Below are positions 41,836 to 52,405 of a stretch of DNA of 60,000 bases, in pieces. Each line of letters begins with the position of its first letter. Position 1 is the stretch's first letter. The position numbers were made by a program, and so were the translations under genes. This DNA is from Symsagittifera roscoffensis (taxonomy: Eukaryota > Xenacoelomorpha > Acoela > Convolutidae). A model generated the notes under the pieces. It was given only the letters and a program-made list of their open reading frames with translations, did no database searches and was not told where the DNA came from. Location: assembly GCF_963678635.1 (NCBI RefSeq), contig NC_087070.1:29614048-29674047 (forward strand). Direction: 5' to 3'.

Positions 41836-43721
41836 ATCGAAAAGCTAGATTGAAGCCAAACCAAGCCGTAGTAGCGAATTTTAGGATGAGGAACTTGGAT
41901 GAACTCAGTAATCACAGACAGGTGTGTCTGGTACCAAATCCAAACAGTAAGAGCTCGACACTTTTAGGAAGAAGATTCTCACTCACTCAGAGCGGACTGT
42001 GTGTGAGTGTGTTGTTGAACACAGAAGCAACCACAGTGACAATACTGAGGGGAAAGAAATTTGGCTACGCATTGCCTCTGAACAGAGACTTTCAGAGTGT
42101 GGAGAACTTGAAAAAGTTTGACGTAACAAAATGTCCCGCGAACCAGAAATGTACGCGAACCAGAAATGTATACTGAAGAGAATAAATGAATTGAAATCTT
42201 CTAAGAAATTGTTTTCAATAAATGCGGAGACAGATGATGGGTTCTTTAGTTGTTCGAAATTTCCCAAGAGACCAACAGAAACAGAGTTAGCAGCAAATAA
42301 ACATGTCCTGCTCGAGATAGAACATCTGAAGGGTAAAATGTCGGAAAGAGAACTAGATTCGCTTAGGGCGGTGCTAAATCGGAATGCAGACGTTTTTTCG
42401 AAGCATAAGGCCGACATAGGTTGCTGCAAGTTTGTAGAACACGAGATTGAGATAGAAGAGGGCTCGGTACCTCATAGGGAAGGGGCGAGTAAAATGACCC
42501 CACACAAGTCAGAAGCGTGCAGGAAAGAAGCGAGATGTTAATGGAGTACGACATGCTTGAGCCGTCGAAGTCCCCGTGGGCTTTTGGCGTGGTCATGGCT
42601 AAGAAGAAGGGGGGAAACTCAGGTTCTGTTGTGATTTCCGTTACTTGAACGCACTGACGATAAAGGACGCAAACTGATTCCCCGCATCGATGAGAGCCTT
42701 TCTAAGCTGGGGGACGCGAAGTTCTTCACGACGTTGGATTTGGGCTCAGCGTTCTGGCAAGTGCCACTCTGAAAGCAAGATCGGGAGAAAACCGCGTTGG
42801 CGTGCGAGCTGGGATTGTTCCAGTGGAAGAGGATTCTATACGGATTGTGCAACGCGACGGCCACATTCCTGCGACTTATGGTTCAGGCACTCACGAATGT
42901 AACAAAAAAATACGGGAACCTCATCATGTGTTATGTCGATGATGTCGTGATAGCAACACCAACCCTGGAGGATCATATAGAGAGGTTGGATGAAGTGTTT
43001 ACTTGCATGAAACAGGCGGGCCTGAGGTGTAAACCCTCCAAGTGTGATATCCTCAGAGACTCAATAAAATATCTGGGCCGCCTTATGGTTAAGCATGGAG
43101 TAAGACCGGATCGCGAAGCGGTCGAAGCGGTCTTGACATGGAAGGCACCTCAGACACTCAACCGATGAGCTTTTTGGGATGTGCTATCTATTATCGAGAG
43201 TTCATCAGGGGATAGGCCGATAAGATAAACCCCATGCAGCAGTTGATGAGAAAATTTTCACTTGGACTGATGAGGCACAAGTTTCATTTGAAAATACTAA
43301 ACGCGAACTTTGCGAGGCATCGGTCCTCGGCATGCCAACAGAGAAGGGGATGTTTGTATTAGACACGGACAAATCAGTGGTTACGATATCGGCGATATCG
43401 GGCATACTTCACCAGGAGCAAGAGTGGAACGGGAGAACGGTTCTTCGTCCGATAGCCTATGGAGGCTAAGGTCCTGCAAGATACTGAGATGAAGTACGGC
43501 GCAGCAAAAGCGGAAATCTTCGCGGTGATCACTTTCGTGGAAAAATACAGAACCTTATTGGGGAGTGCTCCCTTCAAGTTGCGCGTGAATAATTGTGCTC
43601 TTGCCCGGCTGAAAAAATATTCGATGGATCAAAGTTATATTGGTCGTTGGATTGTGCGCCTGGACGGGTACCACATGATCATAGAGCACCGTACCCGTGA
43701 CAAGCACCAGAACGCTGAAAG
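41836..43721 (+). pseudogene. Ty3/gypsy pol remnant (plus strand)
   Basis: In order: a linker upstream of RT (42131-42541: NADVFSKHKADIGCC, EGSVPHREGASKMTPHKSEA). RT fingers and palm follow in shifting frames near 42540-42800 (FTTLDLGSAFWQ). 42797-43168 carries the motif YVDDVVIATPTLEDHIERLD and the thumb (SIKYLGRLMVKHGVRPDREA). RNase H is near 43300-43720 (EMKYGAAKAEIFAVITFVEK). At least four frameshifts or stops break it. No integrase remains: the frame passes directly into LINE-3 sequence at 43.72 kb. Confidence 0.85.
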
Positions 43722-43840
43722 CCTCAGTTGCAACGCTTCCTTAGCGAACCTATTCAATGACTATTTTTGTTCTGTCTACAAACCTGCTGTGACGCAGCGC
43801 CTCGGGTCTGCTACTGATACCCGTACGCATAAGTATACCC

Positions 43841-43873
<33 letters not shown>

Positions 43874-44030
43874 TCTGCCTTGGTAACCTAACAATCTCCG
43901 TTGACGGCATCGAGAATCTGCTTCAATCGTGTGATGACTCGAGTGCACATGGATGCCTTCATTCGTCTTGCGTAACTGTTCTCGTTTCATATCTACTGCT
44001 GTGTACTACCTGGAGCAAGAGGGGTCTAAG
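43722..44030 (+). pseudogene. LINE-3 RT-linker fragment, inverted orientation
   Basis: Encodes CNASLANLFNDYFCS and ISVDGIENLLQSCDDSSAHG in the plus direction, matching the minus-strand LINE-3 at 46.36-46.13 kb. An (AAT)n expansion makes ten consecutive Asn codons where LINE-3 has a mixed Asn/His stretch. It is joined in frame to the gypsy RNase H. Confidence 0.8.
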
Positions 44031-44089
44031 TTGATGTTCATCTTCACGTTGCTTAGTTGCTCAGGTGTCGGCACGACCATCTCCTGCTA

Positions 44090-44617
44090 ACTTGTGCACG
44101 CGTTAGCTTCCAACCATCTCACCGCCAGCATGGCACTAACAACCACGATTGACACTTGTTGATTTTGGTCGGGCAACCCCGTGGAGTAAAACTCCTCCAA
44201 GTCCCACACTAACACCAGTTTCCCGCGTTTCGGGTACAATAACGTCTGCGCCAGGCATTGACAAGGATACTCCCCAAAGCTCGATCTGCAGTGTTCTTTT
44301 GGTTTGCGACATGCATCGTGTGAGAGGAGTAGTAATAGGTTTGCGTCGCTTTCTGTGATTAACAGCTGCCAATCATGACAGAAAGAGGCACAGTGGACAA
44401 TGGTGGAGAAGATATAGGAATACAGATTCGAGAGGTTGAAAGCAAACAGGTTGTCATCAAACTGACTGCGTGAGAAACAGAGAACAGGTGGGCGGCTGGG
44501 CGTGTCTATTGAGAGACTGAAAATCACCGCGTAGTGGTCAGATGACCGGAACGAATCACCTTACAGTCGAGATCATCCACACAAAATACCAGGTCGGGGA
44601 TATTGCCGCAACAGAAT
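44090..44617 (-). pseudogene. LINE-3 endonuclease-end fragment
   Basis: The minus strand repeats DLVFCVDDLDC and FSLSIDTPSRPPVLCFSRSQ from LINE-3 (46.6-46.45 kb) and then continues about 300 bp into linker sequence that LINE-3 itself lacks. It abuts the LINE-3 3' end. Confidence 0.8.
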
Positions 44618-44635
44618 AGATGTTTTGAGATTATA

Positions 44636-47022
44636 TTAGCACCGACAAAGGGAACAGTTACCTTTAAGGGAGTATGTGCATGGGTTAGAGACGTCAAATC
44701 CCGCAAGACGATCGAGAAGGACGCGATGCAGGTTCTTCTTGAACGGATATAGGGAGCTCTCGAAATTGACACCACATGCGGATAGAAGATTGGCGTTTGT
44801 AGCCGAGCCGGCGAAGAAGTTGCGTTCGTACTGGAATTTCCTGGTCTTCCTTTGCCTAAACACCATACTGGGCGCGAGACGGGTTGAAACCTCAGACTGC
44901 GACGCGAATACTACATAGTCATCAGGATTAATGTCAGTCTGCTTGTAAACAATTTTCCAGTAGAGAATCATGTCGATAACAATAATTTGGAAACAAATAG
45001 GGAGAATATCGAGGCGACGGATATTGGCAGTATAGTCATCGATTCCAGTTATCCACCTCAGAGCACGACTTTGGAAACGCTCAAGGCGACTCAAATATTG
45101 GCGGTCAGGTGACCAGACGGGAGAGCTACAGAGGAGTACAGATAGGACACATGATCGGTATAGATTCAGCTTCGCAAAGCGAGGTGTATGATACCGGATA
45201 GTACGACGAATAAACTGAAGCATTTTCTCACTTTTGGCCAGCGTTTTGAGAGCGTGTGAATGCCATTTGAGGTCACCCTGGATTATGATCCCGCGATCCT
45301 TGATCTCAGACACCTCGGTGATTGGACAGCCACCAAGTTCTAGATTAACATCAGAGCTGCAGATCAGCAGCAGTTTAGTCTTGTTATTATGGAACTCGAG
45401 GCCGTTGAGTGTTGTCTACTGATGGAGTGAGCTAATATCAGCTTGGACATCAGCACTGCTAGTACTGTTACAATCTTTAGATCGTCAGCGAACAGAAAGT
45501 AATCGGAGTTCTGAATGCAGTGGCAGATATCGTTAAGGTAAATGACGAAAAGAAGTGGACCTAGGACACTGCCCAGGGGTACGCCAGAAGAGACAGGCTT
45601 GCGATCAGACAAATGGTTGGCAACCTTCACAACCTGGTGTCTGTTTTCAAGATAGGACTGGAATAAAAGAGTAAACCTCTCGTCAAACCCAAATTTAGAG
45701 TTTCATAAGTATCTTCGAATGCGGAACGAAGTCAAAGGCCTTCTTTATGTCAAAATAAACAACGGAAGTTGGAATGTTGCCATCAAGATTGTTGTAAAGG
45801 AGATCAAGATATGCGATGAGTTGAGTGACGGTGCTTCGACGTGTCATAAATCCAAATTGTTGCCGAGAGATTTTGTGGCGTATCCGTGGATACACAAAAT
45901 TGAATATAAGCCGCTCGAGTACCAAAGAGAGTTTCGGAAGGATGCTGATTGGATGGTAGTTGACAACTAGAAGACGAGCATCAGATTTGAGCAGAGGAGT
46001 GACGTGCGATGTCTTCCAGAACTCAGGCCACTCCGCCACTGACAGAATGTGGAGAAACAGGTAGTACACAGCGGTAGATATGAAACGAGAACATTTACGC
46101 AAGACGAATGAAGGAATGTTGTCACATCCATGTGCACTCGAGTCATCACACGGATGAAGCAGATTCTCGATGCCGTCAACGGAGATTGTTAGGTCACCAA
46201 GGCAGATATTATTATTATGATTAAGGGTATGATGATTATTATTAAGGGTATACTTATGCGTAAGTTTATCAGTAGCAGACCCGAGGCGCTGCGTCACAGC
46301 AGGTTTAGAGACAGAACAAAAATAGTCATTGAATAGGTTCGCTAAGGAAGCGTTGCAACTGGCTTCGCGATGATTCCATTGCATGACAGCAGGGATAGGC
46401 GAGGAATTTGACAGCAGGCGTAGGAATTTGAAACATTGTCAAACTGACTGCGCGAGAAACAGAGAACAAGTGGGCGGCTGGGCGTGTCTATTGAGAGACT
46501 GAAAGTCACCGGGTAGTGGTCAGAGAGCTGATGACCGGAACGAATCACATTACAGTCGAGATCATCCACACAAAATACCAGGTCGAGGTTATTGCCGCAA
46601 CGATGGGTGGGTTCATCAATCAGTTGCTGGAGGCTCATATCAGATAGGAAGTCCAATAAAGTGTTGTCAGAAGAATTGTTTGACGTGTTGCTTCCCCAGC
46701 ACACACCAGGACGATTGAAGTCGCCAAGCAAGATGATTTTGTGCAGAGAATTCAAGCTGCGAACCTCCTTAAAAACAGAGCGATAGTAATTGAAACACGA
46801 GATGAGTTGCTCGCAGCTGTGTCGGTACTTGGAACCGACGGGAGTGTTGTAGACAAGAATAATAAGATAGCAGAAAGTATCCGAGTATGCAATACAGGCC
46901 ACGCTGAATTCGAAGTGAGATGCAGAGACGTCGAGTAGTTTGATGTCACGGGTTGGTATGCAAGCAATCAGTAGACCACCGTGTTTTCCGACATCGCGGT
47001 CAGCTCGCAATACAACTGATAT
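44636..47022 (-). pseudogene. LINE-3 ORF2: endonuclease remainder and RT
   Basis: Endonuclease blocks RADRDVGKHGGLLIA, LLGDFNRPGVCWG, IDEPTH and SDHYPV occur at 47018-46450. An internal deletion follows near 46400, then RT: PISILPKLSLVLERL, YFDIKKAFDFVPH (A), SGVPLGSVLGPLLF (B; Leu replaces Gln of PQG) and LFADDLKIV (C). The C-terminal region is at 45313-44636 (RLERFQSRALRWITGIDDY). Frames change between 45695, 45630, 45364 and 45313, so it is broken at three or more places. Confidence 0.85.
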
Positions 47023-47486
47023 ATGGTGCGGTCCAAAACTTCTTACCCGAGAAAGACAAATTCAACATCATCGCTCTGCTCATCGGCGGAAACGACGCCT
47101 TCAACGGAAAAGACCCCTCCAGTATACCTGCAGGCGACATTGCTGAAGAACTGTCGAAGCTAGCCGAGGAGCTGTGTTAACGAGCCAAAAAAGTTTTCGT
47201 CATCGGAATCCCTCATCGTAGTGAGAACCGAGCTCGATCTGCAAAAATAAACGAATTCCTAAGAAAGATAAAAGGAACTTGGAAGTTTAGAGGAGTGAGT
47301 GAAAAATTCCACAGCTCATATCATTTGAAAACTGACGAAGTGCACCTCAGTGAAGAAGGTCTGAAGGGCATTAAAAGTATTCTCAAGAATAAAATCTTAT
47401 ACGATAAACATTCGAACATCTGCAATACAGAAGGACATCTGGTATATTACGAGTGTCGTTTCAAGAACTGTCAGTGCCCCTATTAA
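47023..47486 (+). pseudogene. SGNH/GDSL-type hydrolase ORF of LINE-2 (N-terminally truncated)
   Basis: One frame runs from the insertion boundary to TAA at 47484-47486, broken by a TAA at 47178. It contains FNIIALLIGGNDAFNGKD (the GxND block of SGNH hydrolases), AKKVFVIGIPHRS and LKTDEVHLSEEGLKGI (the Asp-x-x-His block that supplies two catalytic residues). The Ser-bearing first block is missing through 5' truncation. Esterase domains of this fold are known within ORF1 of CR1-like LINEs; here it is a separate frame upstream of the PHD-bearing ORF1. Confidence 0.8.
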
Positions 47487-47508
47487 CGTAAGTAGAAATA
47501 GTGAACCG

Positions 47509-47604
47509 CAGGCCTCCCCTTTTCGGGAACCACCAGGTTTGTCTATTTCTTCTTTTTCCCCTGAGTGAGCCACAGGCCTCCCCTTTTCGGGAACCACCAG
47601 GTTT
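47509..47604 (+). repeat. two 32-bp direct repeats in the LINE-2 spacer
   Basis: CAGGCCTCCCCTTTTCGGGA and the following 12 bp recur perfectly at 47509-47540 and 47573-47604 (period 64). GC-rich in an AT-rich element, it may be a promoter or leader module between the SGNH ORF and ORF1. Confidence 0.9.
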
Positions 47605-47635
47605 AACTGTTTTTCTATCCATAGTTTAAGCAAAA

Positions 47636-48454
47636 TTGGGCAAAAACTGCAAAACATGTAAAAGAGGCTTTGCCGGCAACGAGAAAACATACATATACGC
47701 ATGCAACGCTCAAATGCATTTGGAACCAACTTGTGTTGGGTTGTCTCTAGTGGCCATAAATGGAATAAAAGAACTAGGGCCGAATGTCATGTTGCTTTGT
47801 AATACTTGTGTGCAAAATAATGAACGAGACAACTTTATAAGATGCAAAACCCTGGCCAACATAGACGAGAAGCTCTCAAACATTGATGTAACTGAAAGCC
47901 TTAAAAGCATGGAAAGAAGACTTACCGATTTAGTAGATCAAAAAATTGGAAATGCAATGAAAACGACATGCGATAAAGTGGAAAAAACTTATAGTGCCGT
48001 TGTAGCTGCTGAAACCACCACCCGGATAAATCAAGCTCAAACCACTCAACATGCTGCCAGTTCTAACTCTGATCACAACATAAATCAAAGTTTTAGGATA
48101 CAAGGGGTCAAAGAAGACCCTGAGAAAACAAAAGGAGAAAACCTTGTCCCAACAAATGACGAAGTAAACGAAATACTAGACATAATTGGAGTGAAGCCGA
48201 AAATAATAGAACTAAAACGACTGGGAAAATTTGATCGTAATCGAATGAAGCCAAGAACACTGCTGGTAACTGTACCTAGCGAACATGAAGCACGACTAGT
48301 ACTAGCAAAAAGCCGAGAAAAGCGAGAACAATTGGTCGAAAAAGAGGTCTACCTACTACCAGCATTGACCAAAGAGAGTGCAATTAAAGAGAACGAAATC
48401 CTTAAGAAACGAAGACAACTACTAGATACTCAACATTCTGCAACTAAATACTAG
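47636..48454 (+). CDS. LINE-2 ORF1 protein with degenerate PHD finger
   Basis: 272 residues with Cys pairs CKTC near the start and LCNTC at 55-58, and an intervening YACNAQMHLEPTC in which one of the expected Cys is Gln. The second half has the conserved ORF1 block (ELKRLGKFDRNRMKPRTLLV, KKRRQLLD). No ATG is available after the preceding stop; the frame would begin at TTG 47636 or further in. It ends early against LINE-1 ORF1, overlapping ORF2 in another frame. Confidence 0.75.
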   Translation: MGKNCKTCKRGFAGNEKTYIYACNAQMHLEPTCVGLSLVAINGIKELGPNVMLLCNTCVQNNERDNFIRCKTLANIDEKLSNIDVTESLKSMERRLTDLVDQKIGNAMKTTCDKVEKTYSAVVAAETTTRINQAQTTQHAASSNSDHNINQSFRIQGVKEDPEKTKGENLVPTNDEVNEILDIIGVKPKIIELKRLGKFDRNRMKPRTLLVTVPSEHEARLVLAKSREKREQLVEKEVYLLPALTKESAIKENEILKKRRQLLDTQHSATKY

Positions 48455-50204
48455 AAGCCTAATCAACATAAAGAGAAGAACTAAGCTAGCAAATGCAATT
48501 GCAGTTGGAAATTTTAATGTCATATGCTTAAGCGAAACTTGGCTTAACGAGAATATTCAATCATCAGAGCTTTTTCTAAGTGAATATAACATCTATAGAT
48601 CTGATAGAGCTATTGTGAGTGGTAAAAACTGTCACGGAGGCAGCCTAATAGCTGTCAAGAATAGTCTAATTACCGAGGACTTATCCACCAAACATGACAT
48701 TCCTGATTCATGTGTGCTATGTAGTATAAAACTTCATCAAACTGAAATGATAATTGGCTCATTCTACAATCCGCCAAAAAACAGTAATTACAGATACAAA
48801 GTGCATGAATTTGAACAACTGATCAAAGCCATTCCTAAAAACAAACCGCTTCTCTTATGTGGGGATTTAAATTTCCCAGAAACAAACTGGAACACCCTCA
48901 CCAGTACTAACGAGGAAGAAAACCAAATACTGCAAATTTTTGAAAATGGACTCTTCAGGCAGGCGATAGATTTCCCAACATGTGTGAAGAACATACTAGA
49001 CGTAGCCTTTTATCGGAATTGCCATACAAGTGCCGAACAAGATTTCAACGTTTCCAAGATTTATGACTGCTCAGATCACAATGCCATAATGTTGTCTATT
49101 GAATGCACGGTATCAGAGCCGAAACCATACTTGGAAAATTTTAGAAGTTTTGGAAATGCCGATTTTGAAGGAATAAACAATTTTATAAACGAGAACCCAT
49201 TTGAACCAGTATGCCACACAAACATTAACAAAATGCATGAGGAGTACACCCAATATTTGGATGAAATCATTAAGAGTTTTGTGCCTCTCAGAACAAGACA
49301 TAGGAAATCACTTCCACCTTGGAAAACAAGTAGCACTTCAAATTTGATCAAAAAGTTACAAACAAAACGGCAATCATGTATACTCAAACCGAACAACTAC
49401 AGAAGACAACAAGTTGAACTGTTTGAAAATTTAGTAACTGAATTATCGGAATTGGACAGGAAAAACTACCAAGAGGAATTGTTTAGAACACGGAACACTA
49501 ATGTAATTTTTAAACACCTAAAGAACTTGAATAAACATACAAGTCTGACTAAGTTACTCATAAAAGATGAAGTTGAAAGCACAAATCCAAACGAACAAGT
49601 CAACATGCTAAACGACTTCTTTCATTCAGTTTTTAATCCTAAAGAAAGTTTTAGTATTAGAGATATTCAATTTGAAAATCCCTTGTTAACGAATTTTGAT
49701 ATATCGAAAAAGACAGTAAGTGAGATTTTATCAACTCTGGACGTAACAAAGTCACGCGGCCCAAATGGGTTGCCACCTAGCTTTTTTCAGAAAACGAACC
49801 GCGATATATGCAAACCGATGAACAAACTTTTGAGAAACGTAAAACGCCTACGAAAAATACCTGATTCATTGAAAACAGCTGCAGTTACTCCTGTTCACAA
49901 AAAAGGTGACCGAAAAATGGTGAACAACTATCGACCAGTATCGCTATTAAATATTGACAGCAAAGTCCTTGAAAAATGTATATACAAAGACATGTACCCT
50001 TACTTTGCCTGGTATTTGACGAAACATCAACACGGTTTTACTAAAGGTAGGTCAGTCTTGACAAACATGCTCTCTTTCCTGAAAGGAATATATGAAGCGC
50101 TTGACAATGACTCAAACGCAGAAATTGTAGCATTCTACACTGACTTTGCAAAAGCCTTTGATAAAGTTCCGCATTTGATCTACTTAAGAAAGTTGCACTT
50201 ATAG
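48429..50204 (+). CDS. LINE-2 ORF2, endonuclease and first half of RT
   Basis: Endonuclease blocks: LNTRSL, CLSETWLN, NCHGGSLIA, LLCGDLNFPETNW and SDHNAIML. The linker RTRHRKSLPPWK, then the RT blocks SRGPNGLPPSFF, VNNYRPVSLLNIDSKVLEK, HQHGFTKGRS and FYTDFAKAFDKVPH (A) follow. It ends at 50204 where a single-base shift moves the frame. Confidence 0.88.
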   Translation, partial: LNILQLNTRSLINIKRRTKLANAIAVGNFNVICLSETWLNENIQSSELFLSEYNIYRSDRAIVSGKNCHGGSLIAVKNSLITEDLSTKHDIPDSCVLCSIKLHQTEMIIGSFYNPPKNSNYRYKVHEFEQLIKAIPKNKPLLLCGDLNFPETNWNTLTSTNEEENQILQIFENGLFRQAIDFPTCVKNILDVAFYRNCHTSAEQDFNVSKIYDCSDHNAIMLSIECTVSEPKPYLENFRSFGNADFEGINNFINENPFEPVCHTNINKMHEEYTQYLDEIIKSFVPLRTRHRKSLPPWKTSSTSNLIKKLQTKRQSCILKPNNYRRQQVELFENLVTELSELDRKNYQEELFRTRNTNVIFKHLKNLNKHTSLTKLLIKDEVESTNPNEQVNMLNDFFHSVFNPKESFSIRDIQFENPLLTNFDISKKTVSEILSTLDVTKSRGPNGLPPSFFQKTNRDICKPMNKLLRNVKRLRKIPDSLKTAAVTPVHKKGDRKMVNNYRPVSLLNIDSKVLEKCIYKDMYPYFAWYLTKHQHGFTKGRSVLTNMLSFLKGIYEALDNDSNAEIVAFYTDFAKAFDKVPHLIYLRKLHL

Positions 50205-51256
50205 GAATAGGAGGCTGCATGTTAGAGGTACTCTATGACTATTTGAAAAACAGGAAACAGTTTGTACGAGTAGACAATATCAGCTCAAAAGTTTTAGAAG
50301 TCACTAGTGGTGTTCCCCAAGGATCACTTTTACGACCACTGCTCTTTTGCATTTTTATTAACGACCTACCTGAAGTACTCAAATTCTCTGAACCATATAT
50401 TTTTGCGGATGATCTTAAACTACTTTCCATCAAAAAAACATTAATTGAAATTCAAGAAGATCTGGACAAAATTCAGCAGTGGGTAACTGAAAACAAAATG
50501 GAATTAGCACTAGATAAATGTGCAAAAGTAAGTTTTAGGGGCGGAGACGCTAACTCTATGCTTTTTGGTGTAGTGCTTGGAACATCGATGGTTGTGAAAG
50601 ATCTGGGAATTTTTGTGTCGGGCGATTTAAGTTGGAAGGTACACATTGAAACAAGATTAAAGAAGGCAAACCAAGTACTGTACCTCCTGAGAAGAAACCT
50701 ATCAGCAAAGATAAATACGTTTGTAAAGTTAGGCCTGTATAAGTCACTAATACTCCCAGTGTTATTATACGGACTCTCATGTACACATTTATCGAGGGGG
50801 GATCAATTGCAGTTGGAGCGATTTCAAAAGAAAGTAATCCGTTGGATCACTGGAAATAAAACGGGAGTGTACATCAACGAACTACGCTTGCTAAACATGT
50901 TACCCCTGCCCATGTTCATCCAGCTAAATAACATCTTACTTCTTGCCAGTCTTGATTCTAATGAACGAAATGAAATAGTGTTAAACAGGCGAACCACACG
51001 GGCTAGAAATACAGAAATTTTTGAGATGCGAAAAGTGAGAACGGAAAAAGCGAGAAACGAATTTGTTTTCAGAACCAGTAGAATTGTAAATCGATTAGAA
51101 CCATATATTCATTTTGATAAACGAATCGGCCTCAAGACGAGAATTTTAAACACGATGTGGAAATTTGTAAACGAGAGATTTTCAGAAATGACAACGTGCA
51201 CGTGGCAATTATTCTGTGATTGTATCACGTGCAGAAACAAGTGGACATTGTTTTAG
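50205..51256 (+). pseudogene. LINE-2 ORF2, second half of RT and C-terminus
   Basis: Continues in a shifted frame with SGVPQGSLLRPLLFCIF (B), FADDLKLLSI (C), KDLGIFVSGDLSW, then RFQKKVIRWITGNKTGVYIN. One frameshift near 50200 is the only break seen in ORF2, so this copy decayed little. Confidence 0.85.
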
Positions 51257-51327
51257 AGAAGACGCCGGGACCAAGAATCCCAACAGCAGTGCTGTGAATC
51301 CCCAACAACAACAACAACAAAAAATAT

Positions 51328-51485
51328 CACAACCAGGGAAGAGCTCAGCGTCGGCAATGGAACAATTTCACCACGTCTCAGTGACAAAAATCAGGCATAC
51401 ATTATGATGAAATGTGAGTTGAGAGAGGAGTAGATGCTTGTCAAGTGAACATAGAGATTGTGCATTGACCAGGAGGCACGATGAT
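51328..51485 (-). pseudogene. LINE-3 ORF2, endonuclease N-terminus
   Basis: Minus strand after the ORF1 TGA, same phase: LLVNAQSLCSLDKHLLL, then CLIFVTETW, a stop, then NCSIADAELFPG. It is cut by the LINE-2 insertion at 51327. Confidence 0.75.
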
Positions 51486-51487
51486 TG

Positions 51488-52346
51488 TCAATTGGCCTTG
51501 ACGACCGAATTGGGTGCGACTGTGTCGTTTGGTAGCTGAACAAGTTCATCTGTATAGTACAGTTTCAAGTCACGAATCCTGAAATCAACTCTCAGTTTGC
51601 CGCTCTGGATCATATTGTATCGGGTGGAAAGGATTTTCTTCTCCATGACGCGTTGCTCGCCCGTAAGCGACTGGGAAATGTTCACGGAATAATCAAATGA
51701 CTTCAAATGTGAGCTCCTTGCCAGACATTTCCTGGCGGACCACGGGTTGGTGAATGTCACCAAGAGAGTGCGCGGTCTTGACTTAGCGGATTCTTTGTCA
51801 GTTTTTGGCGTAACAAATTTGCCAAGCCTTCTGACAGCAGAGATGTTCCCAGCTTCATATTCTCCAATGTGAACGAAAACAGCTTTGAGCCTCGCGGAAT
51901 CTGACTGGATGTTTTCAAACAGGTTACTCCCCTCCTCGGGGATTCCATTGACGCGCAGTGTGCAAGATGTATCTTCAATTGCCTTTGGGCTTGGGGGAAA
52001 TTTGACCGGTAGTTTACACGCGGTGTCAAGTTTCTCATTGAGACAACGTTCGACTAACGGCGGTAAGCAAGTGTCCAGTGCCTTTTTGACAACAACTTCG
52101 ATTTGAGATAGCTCAAAACCCTTGACAGGTGTGGTGTTCTTTCTTTGGTCAAAACATGGCTGGCAGAACAAGCACGAAGTAGCCACAGATGCAAGAATGT
52201 TCAGTTGTTCATCCGACAAAGCAATACAATTCCCGTGAAACCATACGTCGCAACCATCACAGTAGCCCAGACTCGTTTCGATGGACTTTCTTAGCGCAGG
52301 TTCCACAGTTGGATTTTCCAACAGTGGATAGTGGAAAATGATTCAT
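51488..52346 (-). pseudogene. LINE-3 ORF1 (PHD finger; one frameshift)
   Basis: From ATG 52346 one frame gives the first Cys pair (NCGTCAKKV) and then stops. The main frame gives YCDGCDVWFHGNC and CLFCQPC, so a frameshift near 52265 splits the PHD finger. It continues with VEPALRKS-side linker, TLRVNGIPEEG, VRRLGKFV and RPRTLLVTFTNPWSARKCLA. The final TGA at 51488-51490 is followed by CAA and then, in phase, by ORF2. Confidence 0.8.
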
Positions 52347-52405
52347 AATATGAAACTATTTAATAGGTTTATCACAACAATTAAACTTATTACTATTATA
52401 TTTTC

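Larger units (their letters stand above)
47023..51323 (+). mobile_element. LINE-2: 5'-truncated CR1/L2-like element with upstream SGNH ORF
   Basis: The ends are fixed by the interrupted LINE-3 and by a 4-bp duplication ATAT (47019-47022 and 51324-51327). Order: SGNH hydrolase ORF (5' truncated), a spacer with two 32-bp repeats, ORF1 with a degenerate PHD finger, ORF2 with endonuclease and RT, a short hairpin (GGGA...TCCC near 51267) and a (CAA)n tail after TGAATCC. LINE-1 also has TGAATCC before its tail. Confidence 0.9.
44610..52405 (-). mobile_element. LINE-3: CR1/L2-like element split by nested LINE-2
   Basis: A minus-strand element with ORF1 (52346-51488), the endonuclease start (51485-51328), the LINE-2 insertion (47023-51323), then the rest of the endonuclease and RT (47022-44636). 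The 5' end shares TAATTGTTGTGATAAAC and TATTAAATAGTTTCA with the LINE-1 5'UTR, so the two are related. Removing the insert and one ATAT restores a continuous frame at the junction. Confidence 0.88.

Noticed and set aside
41592-42176. ORFs spanning the N gap
   Set aside because: Their length comes from N codons read as open; only the part after 41836 has gypsy-like content.
43459-44034. A novel 191-aa host gene
   Set aside because: It is a chance fusion of gypsy RNase H with a LINE-3 fragment and an (AAT)n run.
43720-44617. Twin-priming inversion of LINE-3
   Set aside because: Twin priming places the inverted 5' part upstream of the sense 3' part; here the order of the two pieces is the reverse.
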